The position numbers were made by a program, and so were the translations under genes. Positions 1 through 6,494 of a stretch of 26,866 nucleotides of DNA are shown piece after piece. Source of the stretch: JAOUEE01 sp051011595 (GTDB taxonomy: Bacteria; Actinomycetota; Acidimicrobiia; Acidimicrobiales; SHLQ01); assembly GCA_051011595.1 (NCBI GenBank), contig JBPCTQ010000319.1, forward strand, positions 1-26,866, read 5' to 3'. Positions within the stretch are counted from its first letter, which is position 1. The number at the start of each line of letters is the position of its first letter. Under the pieces are notes generated by a model. The model searched no databases, was not told the DNA's origin, and was given only the letters and a program-made list of their open reading frames with translations.

Positions 1-536
1 CCGTGCACTTCCTGGAACCGGTGCTGCTCGATCGAGCCGTCAACGGAGTGACGTGGCCGGCCATGGGCCACCGATCGCCCTACGCCGATCCCCAGGGTGT
101 GTTCGCCACGAACGAGACCGAACGGTATGTGGCGGTGGCCTGCGAGACCGACGAGCAGCGCCGCCGTCTCGACACCGTTCTGGGCCCAGGTGGCGATCGG
201 CACGACCGGCTCGCCGAGTGGACGGCCCGGCTTCCGGCCACCGAAGCGGTCGCCGAACTGGTCGACGCCGGGGTGCCGGCCTCGATGGTGGCCCGGCCCA
301 CCGATCTGCGCAGCGACCCGCAGCTCGACCATCGACGGTTCTTCGTCGATCTCGATCACCCCACACTCGGCCGGACGTCATTCGACGGCCCGGCCACCGC
401 GTTCTCGGCCACACCGCCGATGCTGTTCGAGTCGGGGCCCACCATCGGCCAGCACACCCGCGAAGTACTCACCGATCTGCTCGGATTCCAAGCAACCGAA
501 GTGGCCGCCTTCGAAACCGCTCAGGTGCTGCGTTGA
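1..536 (+). CDS. CaiB/BaiF family CoA-transferase, C-terminal part (5' end outside window)
   Basis: This is the last ~178 codons of a family III CoA-transferase, a family that moves coenzyme A between carboxylic acids in the cytoplasm. The frame is open from the first bases, so the start lies upstream; the GTG at 3 is probably internal. Family-typical C-terminal features are visible: a YADPQGVF segment opening the large domain, a TDEQ stretch, an AELVDAGVPASMV segment (usual form L..aGvPag.V), SDPQLDHRRFF (usual form DPQL..Rgff) and a final GPTIGQHTREVLTDLLG (usual form lGeHt.evL..LG). The catalytic Asp of the family lies in the missing N-terminal half, so activity cannot be judged. Substrate is unknown. 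The 3' end overlaps the convergent EAL gene by 16 bases. Confidence 0.85.
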   Translation, partial: VHFLEPVLLDRAVNGVTWPAMGHRSPYADPQGVFATNETERYVAVACETDEQRRRLDTVLGPGGDRHDRLAEWTARLPATEAVAELVDAGVPASMVARPTDLRSDPQLDHRRFFVDLDHPTLGRTSFDGPATAFSATPPMLFESGPTIGQHTREVLTDLLGFQATEVAAFETAQVLR

Positions 537-1867
537 CCGGCTGAGACCAAATCTTGGGGGGCAGGGGTGGAGGTGCCCCCGACGAGTTCGTCGATGGCGA
601 CCGCTTCGGCCGGCCGGGCGAAGTAGAACCCCTGGCCTCGGTCACAATCGGCAGCCACTGCCGGTCGTAGGTGCCCCTCGGTCTCGATGCCTTCGGCCGT
701 GACCGCCACGTCGAGTGCGTGCAGCATCGCCACCAGGGCCGGAGTGGCCTCGCTCGAACGGGCGGCGAGATGGCGGATGACACGACGGCTGAGCTTCACG
801 GTGTCGAAGCGACTGCGGGCCACCTCGGTGAGGGCCACCCCGTGGTAGTCGACCGCACAGCGCAGGCCTCGTTCGGCCAACACCAGGCGGGCGCGTGTGA
901 GTTCGTCGGCGCTGGCCCGGGCGGTTTCGGTGAGCTCGACCCCCACGGCGAGACGCGGGTGGGGATTGATGAGCTGGTCGACCGAGGCCATCGTGCGAGG
1001 GTCGAGCACTTCGCGAACGGAGAGGTTGATCCAGACGGTGAAGGGTTCGGTCACCTGGTCCCGCCATCGGCCGATGTCGGTGGCCACCCGAGCCAGAACA
1101 CCCGAGCCCACTGCGCCCATCAGGCCGTGGCGAGCTGCGACCGGGAGGAACACCCCTGGCGAGAGCTCACCGCGCCGGCCATCGCGAAGGCGGGCGAGCG
1201 CCTCGACCCCGTGCACCCGACCGGTTCGGAGATCGACGATCGGCTGGTACCGCACCATCATGTCGCCGGCCCGCAGGTCGTGTCGGATGCGGGCTTCGAG
1301 CCGATCGCGCATGGCGCTCTGGAGGCGCCGGAAGGGTCGGAACGAACGAGCCCGGCGATCGGGTCTGGTCCGGACCAGCGCCAGATTGGCGGCTTCGAGC
1401 GCCTGGGCCAGTCCCGGGTTGTTGCTGTCGATCATGGCCAGCCCGGCCCGTGAGTCCACGGCCACTTCGGACTCTCCCAGTGAGATGGGTCCGTCGAGAG
1501 CGGTCGCCAGGGCCTCCACCAGCGGGTCGATCTCGCGGCGAGACATGAGGCCCGGTACGTACCCGACTGCCTCCTCGGCGGACCGGAAGGCCAAACGCAG
1601 CCGATCGTCGATGTCGATCAGTCGTTGGGCGAACTCGCCGGCCCAGCTGATGAAGTCGGCGTCGTCGGTGGCCGACAAGGTTCCCGAGACATCGGGTTTC
1701 ACCACGACAACGGCCACCAATCCCCGGTTGGGTTCGTGGGCGACGATGTGTTCGAGGCTCTCGGTGATGCGATCGACGTCGAGCAGCGCGCCGATGTCGA
1801 GTCGACTCGAACGGTTGCGGCTCGAGCGAGGGGGAGAAGCCGGAGGAGGAGGTGTGGACGCGGGCAT
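521..1867 (-). CDS. Degenerate GGDEF-EAL domain protein (c-di-GMP phosphodiesterase-like)
   Basis: Soluble two-domain protein with no membrane segment seen. The N-terminal ~170 residues have a GGDEF-like outline, but the RLGGDEF signature is replaced by RSAEEA, so cyclase activity is not expected. The C-terminal ~240 residues form an EAL domain. It keeps EAL itself (codons 1196-1204), the metal Asn (WINLS), Glu residues (VELTE), Lys (VKLS), the AEGIE Glu and GQGF. The usual DDFGTG loop reads DYHGVA, so one of the two metal-binding Asp residues is Tyr (codon 845-847) and loop 6 is rebuilt. Phosphodiesterase activity may therefore be reduced or lost, leaving a binding role (inference). I chose the ATG at 1867; an in-frame TTG at 1903 would add 12 residues, and neither has a clear ribosome binding site. 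It is divergent from the conservon-like operon, whose first gene starts at about 1959, which suggests shared control. Confidence 0.85.
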   Translation of the reverse strand: MPASTPPPPASPPRSSRNRSSRLDIGALLDVDRITESLEHIVAHEPNRGLVAVVVVKPDVSGTLSATDDADFISWAGEFAQRLIDIDDRLRLAFRSAEEAVGYVPGLMSRREIDPLVEALATALDGPISLGESEVAVDSRAGLAMIDSNNPGLAQALEAANLALVRTRPDRRARSFRPFRRLQSAMRDRLEARIRHDLRAGDMMVRYQPIVDLRTGRVHGVEALARLRDGRRGELSPGVFLPVAARHGLMGAVGSGVLARVATDIGRWRDQVTEPFTVWINLSVREVLDPRTMASVDQLINPHPRLAVGVELTETARASADELTRARLVLAERGLRCAVDYHGVALTEVARSRFDTVKLSRRVIRHLAARSSEATPALVAMLHALDVAVTAEGIETEGHLRPAVAADCDRGQGFYFARPAEAVAIDELVGGTSTPAPQDLVSAGQRST

Positions 1868-1958
1868 GGTGAGAGAGAGGTGACCGGTTGTTCCTGTCGG
1901 CAACGGACCGGTGCCGATGAGTCATCGACCCCCATCAGCGTGGTGACTGCCGCTCAAC

Positions 1959-4094
1959 ATGGCCTGGGGTCGTCCGATGGGAGCCCTGCGGACTGCGGTC
2001 CGTCTCGTCGTCATGCACACTCGCCCCGTCCACACCCGTCTGGCCCTCTTGGCCGTTGTTGTTGTTCTGGCAGCAACCTCGGTCGGGTTCCTGGCGTTCC
2101 AGCGAGCCACGGCCCGGGCTGATTCGGTGAGCGACACGGCCGCCCTGGTGGCGGTGAGCCTCGACGACCAGGCGCTGGTGGTGGCGCTGCAGCACGAACG
2201 ATGGCAACAGTTGCGAGGCGAGGATCTCGACGGCGCTCGTGGTGCCACTGATGCCCTGATCGAGGTGCGGGACTTCGACGCCCAGACGCTCGAGCTGATC
2301 GACGCCGCCCGGTCCAGCGATGCCCAGGGCGGCTACGACGCCGCCCTCAACCACCTGCTGAATCGATCCGGCCATGTCGATCCGTCCCTCCTCGACGGCA
2401 GCGATGCGGCGCGAGCGTCGGTCAACGCCGGCCTGCTGCACTGGCGTCAGGCGTTGGTGGACGAGCTGGAGGCCGTCCTCGGCCGAAGTGACCCCGATCT
2501 GGTGGACGAGGCCCGGGCCGTCACCGGCGACTGGTCCACCACGTTGCGATTGAGTGCCGCGCCCGGTCAGGACGACGTGATCGCCGCGGCGACGGGCTCC
2601 GACGTGTTGGTTGCTCACCGGTCGAGCGTCGACTCGGCCGGACCGGGTGACCGGTCGGTCGCGGCCACCGCGGCCTGGGATCAGTCCCACGTCGCCACCG
2701 CGACCATCGTGGCCGATGCCGACGCGGCCATCTGGTCACATCTGGTGGCGGCACGCGACGATGCTCGCCTTCAGGCCCAGCTGACGCCTCTGGTGGTGGC
2801 GGCTGCTGCGCTGGTGGCCCTGCTCGGGTTGTTCTGGGTGGGGCGCCGATGGCCGGCGGCCGTGGTCGACGTCGGCGAGGTCGGGCTCGAGACCCTGGTC
2901 TCGATCGACCCCGATGACCCCGAGGTCGATGATGACGGCGAGGACGACGTCCGATCACCGGACGACGTCGACACCACATCGGACAGCGACACCACGTCGG
3001 ACGACGACGAGGTGTTCGACGACGAGCCCGACGACGAGCCCGACGATGAGGTCGACACCGACCCGGCCAGAACGAGTGAGCCGATCTTCGCGGGGGCCCA
3101 AGCCGCCCCCATCGCCGAGGGTGAGACCGACGATCCGGTGTACACCGAGATCTTCGCCGAGCAGTCGCGCCGTGAACCGGTGGTCGCCCCGACGGCCGCC
3201 CCCGGTGTGCCGGTCGGCGATCAAGGTTTCGTCGGAGTCATCGCGGCCGCCGCCCAACAGTCACTGCGGCCGATCGACGTCACGGTCGACACCGTTGATC
3301 CCGGCGGCCTCACCGGTGAGCTGGGCGCCGACCTCACCACCATGGTCACCACCCTCATCGACAGTGCCCTGGCCCACGCCACGCCCGATGTGCCCGTCAC
3401 GGTCATCGGGAGCACCCACGAGCTGGGATATCTGGTGTGGGTGATCGACGACGGTGCCCGCATCGACGACGATCGCCGTGACCAGCTCAATCGGGCACTG
3501 GGCGGTGTTGTCTCGATCGACGATCGGTCGACGCTGCTGCACCGCTTGATCGCGGTCGGTGAACGGGCCGGCGCGACCGGGATCGACATCGAGATCTTCG
3601 CCGATCACGAGGGCGGCAACATCGCTCGCTTGTTCGTACCTGGCCGCCACCTGATCTCCGAACCGGCCACTCCGGAGTCGGCCACCGTCGAGTCGGTGGC
3701 CACCACCGACCCGGTGCCGATGGACACTCCTCGGGCCGACCCGTTGGCGTCGAGCACGGCAGAGCGGTTGTCGGCGCGGCTGGCTCGCCAGGCGAGTCGA
3801 GGCCGCACCCCGGAGTCGTCACCCGCCACGAACCACGAAGAACCGGCTCGCGTACATCGACCCGAACCGGTTCGGCCCGAACCGCGAACCGATCCCAGCC
3901 GAGCGTGGCCGGTGTCGGGGCTGGGTCCGGTGCCGCTGAGCGACGGAGTCGGTGCCGAGAACCTCACCGACGCGCAACGGCGGGCGGCCGTTGCCCGCCG
4001 GTTGGTGGAGCAGTATCGGGGTGGCGTGACGGCCGCGCTCATGGATGCGGCCGACGACATCGTTTTGGTGCGGAGAACAGAGGATCGTTCATGA
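1959..4094 (+). CDS. Membrane histidine-kinase-like protein with degenerate ATPase domain (CvnA-like)
   Basis: First gene of a three-gene operon. Layout: a transmembrane helix near residues 27-47; an extracytoplasmic sensor region to about 270; a second helix near 275-295; a very acidic linker (about 312-375, rich in DDE and DDEP repeats); a divergent HATPase-like domain (about 418-560); and a disordered Pro/Arg-rich tail. This is the architecture of the conservon CvnA proteins of actinobacteria, sensor-kinase-like proteins encoded with a roadblock protein and a GTPase. The ATPase N-box, normally ELxxNA, reads TLIDSAL with Ser for the Asn (residue 469). The G1 box is only DDGARI, and no phospho-acceptor His box is evident, so it is probably a pseudokinase or scaffold. 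ATG at 1959 is taken; ATG at 1977 or 2013 is possible because no strong ribosome site decides. Its stop overlaps the next start (ATGA). Confidence 0.78.
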   Translation: MAWGRPMGALRTAVRLVVMHTRPVHTRLALLAVVVVLAATSVGFLAFQRATARADSVSDTAALVAVSLDDQALVVALQHERWQQLRGEDLDGARGATDALIEVRDFDAQTLELIDAARSSDAQGGYDAALNHLLNRSGHVDPSLLDGSDAARASVNAGLLHWRQALVDELEAVLGRSDPDLVDEARAVTGDWSTTLRLSAAPGQDDVIAAATGSDVLVAHRSSVDSAGPGDRSVAATAAWDQSHVATATIVADADAAIWSHLVAARDDARLQAQLTPLVVAAAALVALLGLFWVGRRWPAAVVDVGEVGLETLVSIDPDDPEVDDDGEDDVRSPDDVDTTSDSDTTSDDDEVFDDEPDDEPDDEVDTDPARTSEPIFAGAQAAPIAEGETDDPVYTEIFAEQSRREPVVAPTAAPGVPVGDQGFVGVIAAAAQQSLRPIDVTVDTVDPGGLTGELGADLTTMVTTLIDSALAHATPDVPVTVIGSTHELGYLVWVIDDGARIDDDRRDQLNRALGGVVSIDDRSTLLHRLIAVGERAGATGIDIEIFADHEGGNIARLFVPGRHLISEPATPESATVESVATTDPVPMDTPRADPLASSTAERLSARLARQASRGRTPESSPATNHEEPARVHRPEPVRPEPRTDPSRAWPVSGLGPVPLSDGVGAENLTDAQRRAAVARRLVEQYRGGVTAALMDAADDIVLVRRTEDRS

Positions 4095-4543
4095 CCGCCA
4101 TCTCATTGAGCTCATTGGCCGGGCAGGTCTCACCGCCGGTTGCCGAGATCGGTGACCTCCTCGACCGGTTCGTGGAGGACGCCCCCTCGGCTCATGCGGC
4201 ACTGCTCACCGATGCCCACGGTTTGCCCCTGCTGTGGACGGGCGAGCTGCCCGAGGAGACGGCCGATCACTTCGCCGCGATCATGCTGGGGCTCGATTCC
4301 CTGGCCAACTCGGCGGCCCAGTGTTTCGCCGGTGATCGCTGCGAGCGGTTGTTCCTCGAGCTCGACACCGAGTTCGTCTTCGTCGAACGGATCGGCCACC
4401 GAGCCCTACTGGGTGTGGTGGCCGACAAGAAGGCCGACCTGGGCGCGGTCGGCTACGAGGTGACCCTGCTCGGCGCCCGTTTCTCGTCGCGTATCGACGA
4501 GGCCGTGGTGGCCGAGCTGGCCGGACGAGTCGGTACGCCGTGA
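4091..4543 (+). CDS. Roadblock/LC7 domain protein (CvnB-like)
   Basis: A 150-residue protein of the roadblock/LC7 superfamily. These small alpha/beta proteins form homodimers and act as regulators of Ras-like GTPases (MglB with MglA; CvnB with CvnD). The segment AHAALLTDAHGLPLLWTGELPEE matches the family's opening strand pair (usual form ..allvs.dGlpla.....), followed by the helix LDSLANSAAQCF and the strands ERLFLELDTEFVFVERIG and ALLGVVADKKADLGAVGYEV. The start ATG overlaps the upstream stop by four bases, and its own stop overlaps the GTG of the next gene (GTGA), so the three genes are probably translationally coupled. Neighbours and length fit CvnB. It is the best conserved member of this operon. 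Confidence 0.85.
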   Translation: MTAISLSSLAGQVSPPVAEIGDLLDRFVEDAPSAHAALLTDAHGLPLLWTGELPEETADHFAAIMLGLDSLANSAAQCFAGDRCERLFLELDTEFVFVERIGHRALLGVVADKKADLGAVGYEVTLLGARFSSRIDEAVVAELAGRVGTP

Positions 4544-5046
4544 CCACGGCCGTCTGCCGGTCGCAGCAGACCGCCACCATCACCGTTCTCGGTCCTCCGG
4601 GTGCCGGTGTGCGCACCATCATCGAAGCGGCTTCCGACATCGATCGCCTCCCGGACTCGGGCGGACCTCGCACACCGTTCCAAATGGGACGCATCGATGT
4701 GGGTGAAGAGCTGACCGTGCGGCTGTTGGGTCTGTCGCCGGTGCCGGCCCACCAGGTGCTGTGGCCGGCGCTGTCGGCCGATTCCTTCGGTCTGGCCGTG
4801 GTGGTCGACGGTCGCGACATCGGCGCCGCCTTCGGTTCGCTCGACCACGTCGAACGGGCGCGGCAGCCGTACGGCGTGGTCGTGAACCGATTCGAGAACA
4901 ACGAGCTCGAGCATCCGTTGTCGGAGATCCGTGCCGCCATGGATCTCGACGATCGGGTGGTTCTGGTCGACGCCGACAGCCGTGATCGGGTCTCGGCCCA
5001 AGTGGCCCTGCTGGCCGTCCTCGACGGGTTGTTCGCCTGGTCCTGA
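4540..5046 (+). CDS. Divergent Ras-like small GTPase (CvnD-like), P-loop lysine missing
   Basis: A 168-residue protein matching the conservon GTPase family (CvnD, distant MglA relatives) in order and outline: P-loop region, FQMGRIDV strand, VVVDGRD strand, VVVNRFEN (guanine-specificity region, usual form VNrFDg) and a C-terminal VDADSRDRVS. Three hallmark elements are altered. The P-loop at residues 18-26 reads GPPGAGVRT, so the essential Lys is Val. The switch II motif, usually LFGTPGQ, reads LLGLSPVP. The switch I stretch between P-loop and the MGRI strand is short. Nucleotide hydrolysis is therefore doubtful (inference), and it may be a pseudo-GTPase held by the upstream roadblock protein. 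The DUF742 gene (cvnC) usual between cvnB and cvnD is absent. GTG start by GTGA overlap. Confidence 0.75.
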   Translation: MTTAVCRSQQTATITVLGPPGAGVRTIIEAASDIDRLPDSGGPRTPFQMGRIDVGEELTVRLLGLSPVPAHQVLWPALSADSFGLAVVVDGRDIGAAFGSLDHVERARQPYGVVVNRFENNELEHPLSEIRAAMDLDDRVVLVDADSRDRVSAQVALLAVLDGLFAWS

Positions 5047-5142
5047 GCGGGTCGCCCTGACGGTTGGTGATCCGCGACACCATCGATCTCGATGAGCGCC
5101 CGGTCCTGAGCGGAGTCGCGTCCTCAGGGGTTGGTGCGCGAC
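5041..5142 (+). repeat. Imperfect direct repeat between operons
   Basis: Two related copies lie at about 5041-5078 and 5104-5142. Both begin TCCTGAGCGG, continue with a GTCGC element and a TTGGTG element, and end in CGCGAC. The second copy also contains CCTGAG (5105-5110) and CTCAGG (5123-5128), a weak 6-bp inverted repeat. The repeat fills most of the gap between the GTPase-like gene and the first thioesterase gene. It may hold regulatory sites or a weak terminator; no promoter hexamer stands out. Confidence 0.5.
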
Positions 5143-5152
5143 GATCTCCAAC

Positions 5153-5827
5153 ATGAGGGGCCTCAACCAGCGCGAGGGGCCGTTCGTTCCGTGCCCGCAT
5201 CCGGCGGTCACCGGTCGCGAACGGGAGCTGCGCCACCTGACCGACAACCTGCGCCGCGTGATTCACCTGGTGAACACCCGGGTGTTCGACGAGGACCAGA
5301 CGAAGGCGGCCGTTGACGGACTGTCACCCGTGTTGGCCCGGCTGGAGGCGTTGGTGCCTGATCCGCCGCCGGCGCGCCTGGCGCTCGACCAGCCCGTGTC
5401 CGAACCGCATGCCGGCTCGCCGTACGACGTGGTCCACGGTCTGTACAACCCAGTGGCGCCGCCGATCACCATTCGGTACGAACCTCCCGAGGTGGTGGGG
5501 GAGGTGGAGTTCAACGCCGGCTACGAGGGGCCTCCCGGACGGGTGCACGGCGCGGTGCTGATCGGTTCGTTCGACATGGTGTTCAGCAGTGCCAACGCCC
5601 TGGCCGGCGTCACCGGCCCGACCGCCTCACTGAAGGTCGAGTACGTGGGGGCCACCCGCACCGACCAGCCCGCCGAGTTCCGGGCCCGCCAGCGTTCGGT
5701 CGAGGGTCGGCGGATCCATGTCGACGGCGAGTTGCGCCAGCACGGCGAGGTCACCTGCCGCGCCACGGGACTGTTCATCCAGGTCGATCGGGGCGATCTC
5801 ACCAGGCTGGGTGCGGGCGATGGCTGA
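5153..5827 (+). CDS. PaaI-like hotdog-fold thioesterase (first of tandem pair)
   Basis: A 224-residue protein with a C-terminal hotdog fold of the PaaI/acyl-CoA thioesterase type. The central motif GYEGPPGRVHGAVLIGSFD matches the family's G..HGG....lD helix start (His-Gly followed by Asp), and the SLKVEYVGATRTDQPAEFRARQ strands match the usual pattern of substrate-pocket strands. The first ~90 residues form a helical N-terminal extension of unknown role. The likely reaction is hydrolysis of an acyl-CoA thioester in the cytoplasm; substrate unknown. Its stop (5825-5827) overlaps the next gene's ATG at 5820 by eight bases, and that gene encodes a paralogue, so the two were probably made by tandem duplication and may act as a heteromer (inference). 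ATG 5153 is the best placed start, though no clear ribosome site precedes it. Confidence 0.82.
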   Translation: MRGLNQREGPFVPCPHPAVTGRERELRHLTDNLRRVIHLVNTRVFDEDQTKAAVDGLSPVLARLEALVPDPPPARLALDQPVSEPHAGSPYDVVHGLYNPVAPPITIRYEPPEVVGEVEFNAGYEGPPGRVHGAVLIGSFDMVFSSANALAGVTGPTASLKVEYVGATRTDQPAEFRARQRSVEGRRIHVDGELRQHGEVTCRATGLFIQVDRGDLTRLGAGDG

Positions 5828-6431
5828 TCGAGGGCCATCGACCGAGGTCGCCGATGACCACTCGGGCAGTCTGGTCGCGGTGGTTCGTCGGCTGATGGCG
5901 GCGAGCGTGACCCATCTCACCGATCCGGCCGAGACCGAAGAGCTGGCCCAGCGGGTGGGGGAGATCGCCGACCAGCTGGCTGCGGCGGACGCCCCAGTGT
6001 TGACATCGCGATACGGCGAAGCCTCCGGCGAGGGCGGTTTCGACCCATCGAGCTTGTTCACCCATGACTATGTGTTCGGCTCGGCGAATCCTCTGGCCCT
6101 TCCGGTGCCGGTGCGTTGGGAGCCGCCCGAGGCGGTGGCCGAGGCCACCTTCACGCGGTTGTACGAGGGTCCACCCGACGGTGTGCACGGTGCGGTCCTG
6201 GCCGCCACGTTCGATCAGATCTGCAACGTGGCCAACATCGGTTCTGGTGTTGCGGGTTTCACCGTCGAGCTGGAGGTGGCCTATCGCGCCCTCACCCGGA
6301 TCGACCGTCCGGTGCGGTTCCGGGCCGAGGTCTCCTCGGTGGTCGAACGCCAGGTCATCACGCGAGCCGAGGCCGAACAGGACGGAAAGGTGACCGCATC
6401 GGCCGTCGGTACCTTCCGGGCCTTCGCCTGA
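5820..6431 (+). CDS. PaaI-like hotdog-fold thioesterase (second of tandem pair)
   Basis: A 203-residue paralogue of the upstream gene. It keeps the same architecture: a helical N-terminal region, a FGSANPLALPVPVRWEPP segment (compare GLYNPVAPPITIRYEPP upstream), then the hotdog core LYEGPPDGVHGAVLAATFD with the family His-Gly and Asp, and the LEVAYRALTRIDRPVRFRAE strands. The ATG overlaps the end of the first gene by eight bases, which indicates coupled translation. Like its partner it is expected to act on acyl-CoA thioesters; no substrate can be named. The two N-terminal halves have diverged more than the hotdog cores, which fits an old duplication. Confidence 0.82.
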   Translation: MADRGPSTEVADDHSGSLVAVVRRLMAASVTHLTDPAETEELAQRVGEIADQLAAADAPVLTSRYGEASGEGGFDPSSLFTHDYVFGSANPLALPVPVRWEPPEAVAEATFTRLYEGPPDGVHGAVLAATFDQICNVANIGSGVAGFTVELEVAYRALTRIDRPVRFRAEVSSVVERQVITRAEAEQDGKVTASAVGTFRAFA

Positions 6432-6482
6432 TCACGGAGGGTGGTGGTCCGGCGCCGAGTGGGAGAGGGGGACCGGGAGAAC

Positions 6483-6488
6483 TACCCT
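6483..6488 (+). promoter_or_regulatory. -10 element TACCCT six bases before the vWA gene ATG
   Basis: TACCCT fits the actinobacterial TANNNT consensus and ends six bases before ATG 6495. A transcript would then start at or next to the ATG, as in leaderless mRNAs. No -35 element is evident. The spacing is identical at the tatA-like gene and the MFS transporter gene in this window. Confidence 0.55.
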
Positions 6489-6494
6489 TCGCCC

